A stretch of 6,832 nucleotides of DNA. It comes from Deltaproteobacteria bacterium. Lineage in GTDB: Bacteria > JAUYMQ01. The translations under genes and the position numbers were made by a program. Location of the stretch: the NCBI GenBank assembly GCA_030698575.1, contig JAUYMQ010000325.1, forward strand, positions 1 through 6,832, in the 5' to 3' direction. Under the pieces are notes generated by a model. That model had not been told where the DNA came from, searched no databases, and saw only the letters and a list, made by a program, of their open reading frames with translations. Numbering within the stretch: position 1 is the first letter of the stretch; the number at the start of each line of letters is the position of its first letter. Below are positions 1-5,800 of the stretch, piece after piece.

Positions 1-57
1 CCGGGACGGATCCACGAGGTCATCCGCAACGTTCTGCTCAAGGGGAGGACCGCATGA
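1..57 (+). CDS. C-terminal end of an upstream gene, probably 2-oxoacid:ferredoxin oxidoreductase alpha subunit (partial)
   Basis: An open frame runs from the first base to a TGA at 55-57 and encodes 18 residues ending in VLLKGRTA. The reading GRIHEVIRNVL resembles the short helical tail that closes many KorA/VorB-type alpha subunits, but it is too short to identify alone. The call rests mainly on context: the stop overlaps the ATG of a KorB-type beta subunit in an ATGA arrangement, and alpha and beta genes of this enzyme class are normally adjacent in that order. The alpha subunit would carry the pyrimidine-binding part of the thiamine diphosphate site and, in many members, a fused gamma domain; none of that is inside the window. 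The reading frame and stop are seen directly; the identity is inferred. Confidence 0.6.
   Translation, partial: PGRIHEVIRNVLLKGRTA
41..48 (+). promoter_or_regulatory. Ribosome binding site for the beta-subunit gene
   Basis: AGGGGAGG lies five bases before the ATG at 54, inside the end of the upstream gene. It is a strong Shine-Dalgarno match at a usable spacing and supports the 54 start. Together with the ATGA overlap it suggests coupled translation of the alpha and beta subunits. Confidence 0.7.
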
Positions 58-1007
58 GGGGAAACAGCTGCTCGCTGCTTACGGCAGGACAGGACGAGGA
101 GCACGAGTACGGCCTGCAGGATTACGCCAGCGCCACGCCGCGATGGTGCCCAGGCTGCGGGGACCACGGCATTCTCACCGGCGTGCAGCGAGTGCTGGAG
201 GCCGAGCAGCTTCCGCCGGAACAGACCGTCTTCGTGTCGGGAATCGGCTGCGCGAGCCGGCTGCCGCATTACGTGAAGACCTACGGGTTCCACGGCATAC
301 ACGGCCGGGCGCTGCCGGTCGCGACCGGCATCAAGCTCCATCGCCCCGAACTGAATGTCTTCGTGGTCATGGGCGACGGCGACTGCTGTTCTATCGGCGC
401 CGGCCACTGGATCCACGCGATCCGGTACAATATCGACATGGTGGTCCTGTTGCTCGACAACGAGATCTACGGCCTCACCAAGAACCAGACGTCGCCCACG
501 ACGCCGCAGGGCTTCCCGAGCAACACCCAGCCGCGCGGAAGCTACCTGCCCCCCCTGAATCCGCTCGTGACGACTCTGGGCGTCAGCAACGCCTCCTTCG
601 TGGCCCAGACCGCCGATTGGGCGCCGGCCCATGTCTTCGAGGTCATCCGCGCGGCTTACCGGCACCCCGGCTTCGCCTTCGTCCGGATCCTTCAGCGCTG
701 CCCGCAATACACGACCGCGATCTTCGACTCGGCCGTCCGTGATCCGTCCCTCGTGGAGATGCTCGTCCACGAGAACGGAGTGATCGTTCCGGAGCTGCAA
801 GGCATCTACAAGAACCAGCGGCGGCACGATCCCTCAAACCTCGATCAGGCCCGCAGGCTTGCCGAGGATGTTGAACCTGTGCGCCTGGGAATCTTCTACC
901 GGAACGAGGACCGGCCACGGTACGAAGAGACGCGCCACGTGCCGCCGCACTCGGTCGAGGATCGCTTGAGGCTCCTCAACAAGGAGTTCGATCGCCATGC
1001 CCTTTGA
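54..1007 (+). CDS. korB: 2-oxoacid:ferredoxin oxidoreductase, beta subunit (KorB type, thiamine diphosphate-binding)
   Basis: This is the beta subunit of a heteromeric 2-oxoacid:ferredoxin oxidoreductase, which interconverts a 2-oxoacid plus CoA with acyl-CoA and CO2 using ferredoxin. It is 317 residues, normal to slightly long for the family. Visible motifs are WCPGCG (31-36), GIGCASR (63-69), HGRALPVATGIK (about 83-94), GDGD (107-110) and NEIYGLT (136-142); the last two form the Mg-thiamine diphosphate site. C32, C35, C66 and C216 have nearly the spacing of the four [4Fe-4S] ligands known in archaeal two-subunit enzymes of this class, so one cluster is predicted. The pattern is most like 2-oxoglutarate-type KorB, but the substrate cannot be proven from the beta chain. 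The ATG overlaps the upstream stop and is the only good start before the WCPGCG motif. No signal peptide or membrane segment is seen, so it should be cytoplasmic. The final 60 or so residues are charged and lie beyond the conserved core. Confidence 0.93.
   Translation: MRGNSCSLLTAGQDEEHEYGLQDYASATPRWCPGCGDHGILTGVQRVLEAEQLPPEQTVFVSGIGCASRLPHYVKTYGFHGIHGRALPVATGIKLHRPELNVFVVMGDGDCCSIGAGHWIHAIRYNIDMVVLLLDNEIYGLTKNQTSPTTPQGFPSNTQPRGSYLPPLNPLVTTLGVSNASFVAQTADWAPAHVFEVIRAAYRHPGFAFVRILQRCPQYTTAIFDSAVRDPSLVEMLVHENGVIVPELQGIYKNQRRHDPSNLDQARRLAEDVEPVRLGIFYRNEDRPRYEETRHVPPHSVEDRLRLLNKEFDRHAL
981..986 (+). promoter_or_regulatory. Ribosome binding site for the unknown 338-residue gene
   Basis: AAGGAG lies ten bases before the ATG at 997, within the last codons of the beta-subunit gene. 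It supports a start at 997 with an 11-base gene overlap. The spacing is slightly long but workable. Confidence 0.55.
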
Positions 1008-2013
1008 CCCCGAGCGTCTCGATGCCGTCCGGGAAGCCCTGGGCGGGCTCTGGACTGACTACAGGTCGGCGGCCGCCGCCGCGGCGGACGAGGTTGAGGG
1101 AATGCTACGCGCGGCGCGGACTGCCGCGGAGGATGACCGGGGGCCGGCCTTCGCCGCGACGCTCGGGTACCTCGGGGCCGCGCACATCGACGTCGAATCG
1201 CTCGCGCCGCTGTTCGACGCCGAAGCGGCGCTCCCCCCGCCTGCGCTCAATGCAATGGAGGCGGCGGCCGCGGTGCTGCGCGAAATCGCCTGCGAGCCCG
1301 ATCCGACCCCGGTGGATCTGCCCCCCGGCGGCAGCCTGACAGACGCCGTCGGACACGCGCTGGCGCGTGTCGGGCGCGCCTTCGGCGCCGCCCATGTCGT
1401 GGCGCTCGCGCGCGCGGGGCGTTTCGACCGGAACGAGCACGGCCCCTGGCTCAAGGCCTATCCATTCTCCCGCTGGTCGCGGCGTGAGCGCCGGCTGGCG
1501 CCTCCGCTCCTGGTGACGCTCGAAGGAGCCGACCTGCGCGCCGGCGGCCTCACGGAATTTCTCGACGGCGCGATCAAACTTGTTCTGATCGTGCGAGACG
1601 ACGCGGCCCCCCCTGCCCCGCTCGTGCGTCTCGTCTCCCCGGGCGTGTATCTGGCGCAGACACACGACGGCGCCGCGCTCGCGCGGCTCGGCGGATGGTC
1701 CGGTCCCGGCGTGGTGGCATGGGTGCCCGAGGGCAGCGCCGCCTTTGTTCACGATCCCGCCGCGGGCCCGGCCCTCGGCGCGCGCATCCAGGTGATCTCC
1801 GAACCGCCGCCCCCCCGCCGCGGTCTCGGCGGACTCAGCGCCGCACAGCTGGCCGACGAGCTGCGCCAGCTCGAGGCGCTCGCGGGTACGGCAACGCTCG
1901 GCGAGCAGCCCGCCCCCTCCGGCACCGATAAAGAAAACCCCGTGGACCGGCTTGCCGCATGGATCCTGAGCCAAGCAAGCGCGGACGACGCCGCGGCACA
2001 GGCCGAACCATGA
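997..2013 (+). CDS. Uncharacterised soluble protein encoded within the oxidoreductase operon
   Basis: I do not recognise this 338-residue protein. Residues 1-100 are Ala- and acid-rich and look helical, with an Ala run at 25-30. Residues 130-225 look like the folded and most family-like part: FDRNEHGPWL (143-152), FSRWSRRERRLAPPLL (157-172), then alternating hydrophobic stretches such as KLVLIVR (194-200) and PLVRLVSPGVYLAQ (208-221). A Pro-rich segment (269-274) leads to a short helix (281-296) and a low-complexity tail. There is a single Cys (C99), so it cannot itself bind a [4Fe-4S] cluster, and no membrane segment or signal peptide is evident. It overlaps the beta-subunit gene by 11 bases and its stop is shared with the RnfB-like start, so it is almost surely co-translated with redox proteins. 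An assembly, docking or electron-transfer partner role is only a guess from context. Codon and base composition match its neighbours. Confidence 0.85.
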   Translation: MPFDPERLDAVREALGGLWTDYRSAAAAAADEVEGMLRAARTAAEDDRGPAFAATLGYLGAAHIDVESLAPLFDAEAALPPPALNAMEAAAAVLREIACEPDPTPVDLPPGGSLTDAVGHALARVGRAFGAAHVVALARAGRFDRNEHGPWLKAYPFSRWSRRERRLAPPLLVTLEGADLRAGGLTEFLDGAIKLVLIVRDDAAPPAPLVRLVSPGVYLAQTHDGAALARLGGWSGPGVVAWVPEGSAAFVHDPAAGPALGARIQVISEPPPPRRGLGGLSAAQLADELRQLEALAGTATLGEQPAPSGTDKENPVDRLAAWILSQASADDAAAQAEP

Positions 2014-2858
2014 ACCCCGGCGACTTCTTGCTCTCCGCTGGTATCCTGGGCGGAGTGGGGCTGGGGTTTGCCCTCCTGATCGCCCTTGCACACCGCCGGT
2101 TCTACGTCTGGGAGGATCCCCGGCTCGAGGCCGTGTCGCAGATGCTGCCGGGCAACAACTGCGGCGCATGCGGGTTCCCCGGGTGCCGCGGGTTCGCCGA
2201 GGAACTGGTGACGGGGAAGACGAGCCCGGCGACCTGTACAGTCATGAGTGCCGACCAGCGCGAGGAGGTTGCGGAATTAATGGGCGTCGAGGTCGGCACG
2301 GCGGCCTTGCGGGTGGCGCGGCTGCTCTGCGCCGGCGGGCGGGACGAGGCGGTCCGCCGCGCCGAATATGTGGGCCTCCAGACCTGCGCCGCCGCGGCGG
2401 CCGTGTCGGCGGGCGGGAGGGGGTGCACCTGGGGCTGCCTGGGCCTGGGCGATTGCGCGCGGGTTTGCATCTTCGACGCAATCTGGATGAGCGACAACGG
2501 GCTCCCGGTCGTGGAGCCGGAGCTCTGCACGGCCTGCGGCGATTGCGTGGAGGCGTGCCCGAAAGATCTATTCATCCTGATGCCGGCAGAGCAGAACCTG
2601 CTGGTGCAGTGCCGGAACCTGCTGGATGGGGAGCCGGCCACCGACGTCTGCCGGGTCGCCTGCAACACCTGCCGGCGCTGCGAGGCGGACGCCCCGGGGC
2701 TCATCACGATTCGCGATGGCCTCGCGGTGATCGATTACGATCGTTACGATCTGGCGAGCCCCGCCGCGGCGGCCCGCTGCCCGACGGGGGCCATCGTGTG
2801 GCTCGAGGGCCGGCAGTTCCCCGAGGCTTCAATACAGCTGGAGAAGGCGGCATCATGA
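2010..2858 (+). CDS. RnfB-like membrane-anchored iron-sulfur protein
   Basis: This 282-residue protein resembles RnfB, the ferredoxin-accepting subunit of the Rnf membrane complex. One hydrophobic segment (about 7-27) anchors it. Next is an Fe-S domain with C51, C54, C59 and C76 (GNNCGACGFPGC). A 2x[4Fe-4S] domain has C139, C143, C149 and C153 in the RnfB-typical CTWGCLGLGDCARVC pattern, then C173, C176, C179 and C183. A second ferredoxin-like domain (about 214-263) keeps C218, C221, C224 and C257, but the other expected Cys are replaced, so its clusters are probably lost or altered. The ATG at 2010 is chosen over one at 1959 because it forms an ATGA overlap with the upstream stop and puts the anchor at the N-terminus; no clear Shine-Dalgarno precedes it, so coupling is likely. 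No other rnf gene is in view. It probably relays electrons between ferredoxin, the flanking oxidoreductases and the membrane (inference). Confidence 0.88.
   Translation: MNPGDFLLSAGILGGVGLGFALLIALAHRRFYVWEDPRLEAVSQMLPGNNCGACGFPGCRGFAEELVTGKTSPATCTVMSADQREEVAELMGVEVGTAALRVARLLCAGGRDEAVRRAEYVGLQTCAAAAAVSAGGRGCTWGCLGLGDCARVCIFDAIWMSDNGLPVVEPELCTACGDCVEACPKDLFILMPAEQNLLVQCRNLLDGEPATDVCRVACNTCRRCEADAPGLITIRDGLAVIDYDRYDLASPAAAARCPTGAIVWLEGRQFPEASIQLEKAAS
2840..2847 (+). promoter_or_regulatory. Ribosome binding site for the PFOR-type gene
   Basis: GGAGAAGG ends seven bases before the ATG at 2855 and lies in the last codons of the RnfB-like gene. With the ATGA overlap at 2855-2858 it fixes the start of the long downstream frame. 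Confidence 0.7.
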
Positions 2859-5800
2859 AGTTCGGACGGCTAAAGAGCGAGTCTGCGGCGCCCCCCCGCT
2901 TCCCGGGCGTACCGTCGGCGGTCGACGGCAGCGAGGCCGTCGTCGCGATGGAGACGGCCGCGAGCGAAGCGGCGGGCGCGTACCCGATCACGCCCTCGAC
3001 CCAGATGGGCGAAGGCTGGGCCGCCGCCGTCGCCCAGGGCAAGCTGAACGTCAATGGGAGGCGGCTCCTCTTCTTCGAGCCGGAGGGAGAGCACGCCGCC
3101 GCGGCCGTTACGGCCGGCATGAGCATGGTGGGACTCCGGGCGACGAATTTCTCGAGCGGTCAGGGCATTGCCTACATGCACGAGTCGCTCTATGCGGCGG
3201 TGGGCAAGCGCCTCACCTACGTGCTGAACGTCGCCTGCAGGGCCATGACCAAGCACGCGCTGAACGTCCACGCCGGCCATGACGATTACCACGCCGTGGA
3301 CGATACGGGGTTCTTCCAGCTCTTCGCGAAGAACGTGCAGGAGATCGCCGATCTCAACCTCATCGCCCACCGCGTGGCCGAACTGTCGCTCAATCCCGGA
3401 ATATGCGCGCAGGACGGATTCCTGACGAGCCACGTGATCGAGTCGATCGTCCTGCCGGAGCCCGATCTCGTCAAGGCCTTCCTCGGAGATCCCGCCGACC
3501 TGATCGACTCGCCGACTTCGTCCCAGAAGATGGTTTTCGGCGCGAGGCGCCGCCGCATTCCCGAGATGTTCGATCTCGACTATCCGGCGATGCTGGGGGT
3601 GGTCCAGAACCAGGACAGTTATGCCCAGGGCGTCGCGGCCCAGCGGCCCTTCTACTTCGATCACATCGTCGAGCTGACAGAACGTGCTTTCGACGAGTAC
3701 GCCGCGCTCACCGGCCGCCGCTACACCCGCGCCAGCGGCTACCGGATCGAGGACGCCGAGTACGTCATTGTGGGGCAGGGCTCTATCGTCTGGAACGCGG
3801 AAGCCGTCTGCGACTACCTGCGCGATACCAAAAAGCTGCGCGTCGGCGTCGTAAACCTGACGATGTTCCGGCCCTTCCCCAGCGATCTCCTGGCGTCCCT
3901 GTTGCGCGGGAAGAAAGCCGTCACGGTGCTGGAGCGCGTGGATCAGCCGCTCGCGGCCGACGCGCCGCTGCTCAGGGAGATCCGGGTCGCGCTCGCGAAG
4001 GCGGTCGAGAACGGGCGGGCCCGGGGCACCGTGCCCCACGCCGGGGTACCGCCACTCCGGTCCGAGGAAGTGCCCGATTTCTACTCCGGCTGCTTCGGCC
4101 TCGGCAGCCGTGACGTCCAGGCCGGTGAGCTGGTCGCCGCGGTGGAAAACATGCTCCCCGGGGGCAAGCAGCGGCGCCAGTTCTACCTGGGCATCGACTT
4201 CGTGCGGCCGGGCACGCAACTGCCCAAGCTCGAGATCTGGCAGCAAGAGCTGCTGGCCGCCTACCCGCACCTGCCCGACCTTTCGATTCACGCCGGCGAG
4301 GACGTCAATCTGCTCCCGAAGAGATCGGTGGCGATCCGAATCCATTCGGTCGGCGGCTGGGGCGCGATCACGATGGGCAAGAACCTCGCCCTCACCGCCT
4401 CGGAGCTGCTCGGACTGCACATCAAGGCCAATCCGAAGTACGGATCGGAGAAGAAGGGCCAGCCCACCACCTTCTACGCCACGCTGGCGCCCGAGGCGAT
4501 CCGCATCAACGCCGAACTGCGCCACGTCGACGTCGTGCTCTCGCCCGATCCCAACGTCTTCCGCCACTCCGACCCGATTGCCGGCCTGGCGGACGGTGGC
4601 GTCTTTGTGCTTCAGAGCGAACGGGGCCCGGAGGAAGTGTGGAAGAACCTACCCCCGGCGACGCAAAGGCAGATCCGGGCGCGAAACATCCGCATCTTCA
4701 TGATCGACGGCTTCAAGATCGCCGCCGCGGAGGCCTCCGAGGCCGAGCACCGGTTCCGGATGCAGGGCGCGGCTTTCATGGGGGCCTTCTTCCGCGCCTC
4801 TCCACTGCTTGACGGGAGCGGGCTCGACGAGGCCCGGCTCTTCGAGGGCATCCGGAAACAGCTCGCGAAGAAATTCGGGCGCCTGGGCGAGCGGGTGGTG
4901 GAGGACAACCTCCGGGTCATCCGCCGCGGATACGAGGAATTGCAGGAGGTGGACTACGCCGCGCTGCCCGACAGCCGGGCCGAGCTGGGCTCGTTGCCCG
5001 TGATGCCCACGGAGCTCGACGCCAGCCACATGGCCCCGGGCATCGGGAACGCCGGACGGTTCTGGGAGCAGGTCGGGTTTCTCTACCGGACCGGCGAGGA
5101 CGGCATTGCCGATCCCTTCGCCGCGATCAGCGCCATCCCGGCCGCGACCAGCACGATCCGCGACATGACCGACATGCGGTTCGAGGTGCCGGAGTTCATC
5201 GCGGAGAATTGCACCGGCTGCGGACGTTGCTGGGTGCAGTGCCCCGACGCCGCCATCCCGGGGCTCGTGAACAGCATCGAGCAGCTTCTGGAGGCCGCCG
5301 TGGCGCAGCACGCCGACGGGAGGACCTTCGAGCGGATCCGCCCCGTGCTCCGGCCCCTCGCGCGCGAGGCCCAGCGCCTGCTGGCGGGGCCCACACGAAA
5401 CATCCCCGCGGCGCTCAGCGAGGCCTACACGGGCGTCGTGGAGCGCATGGGGATGGATCCCGAACGCCGCGCCGCCACCGACGCCGAGTTCGCGGTGATC
5501 CACGCCGCACTCGCCGATTTCCCGCTCGCCAAGACCGGGCCTTTCTTCGAGGTGCCGGAATCGAAGGAGAAGGGGAGCGGCGGCCTGCTCTCGATCACCG
5601 TCAACCCGGAGGCATGCAAGGGGTGCAACATCTGCGTCGAGGTCTGTCCCGACGGCGCGCTGATCACGGTCAAGCAGGACGAGGCGATCGTCGATCGGCT
5701 GCGGACCAACTGGGCCCTCTGGGAGCGCCTGCCCGACACTGACGACCGTTACGTGAATGTGCTGGACCTGGAGGAGGGCATCGGGGTTCTCAGCTCACTC

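Noticed and set aside
143-742. A 199-codon + strand frame inside the beta-subunit gene
   Set aside because: It is an alternative frame under clear KorB motifs; the product is Arg/Pro/Ala-rich and shows no family resemblance.
1069-1090. GCC/GCG-rich palindromic stretch
   Set aside because: It encodes an Ala run in the unknown gene; the symmetry follows from repeated Ala codons.
1959-2009. An upstream ATG at 1959 that would add 17 residues to the RnfB-like protein
   Set aside because: The added residues are a basic, Arg-rich stretch before the membrane anchor and would create a 55-base overlap. The ATG at 2010 fits the ATGA pattern seen at the other junctions.
1105-2169. A 354-codon open frame on the minus strand
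   Set aside because: It is antisense to the unknown gene and the RnfB-like start, and its product is Arg/Gly-rich without motifs. The + strand frame fits the overlapping operon far better.
4023-4037. Inverted repeat GGGGCACCGTGCCCC
   Set aside because: It has a one-base centre and no T-run, and it lies in a linker inside the PFOR-type gene. It is unlikely to be a terminator and is explained by GC-rich codons.
2870-4567. A 565-codon open frame on the minus strand
   Set aside because: It lies opposite the conserved PFOR domains I to III. Long antisense frames are expected in GC-rich coding DNA, and its translation shows no recognisable domain.
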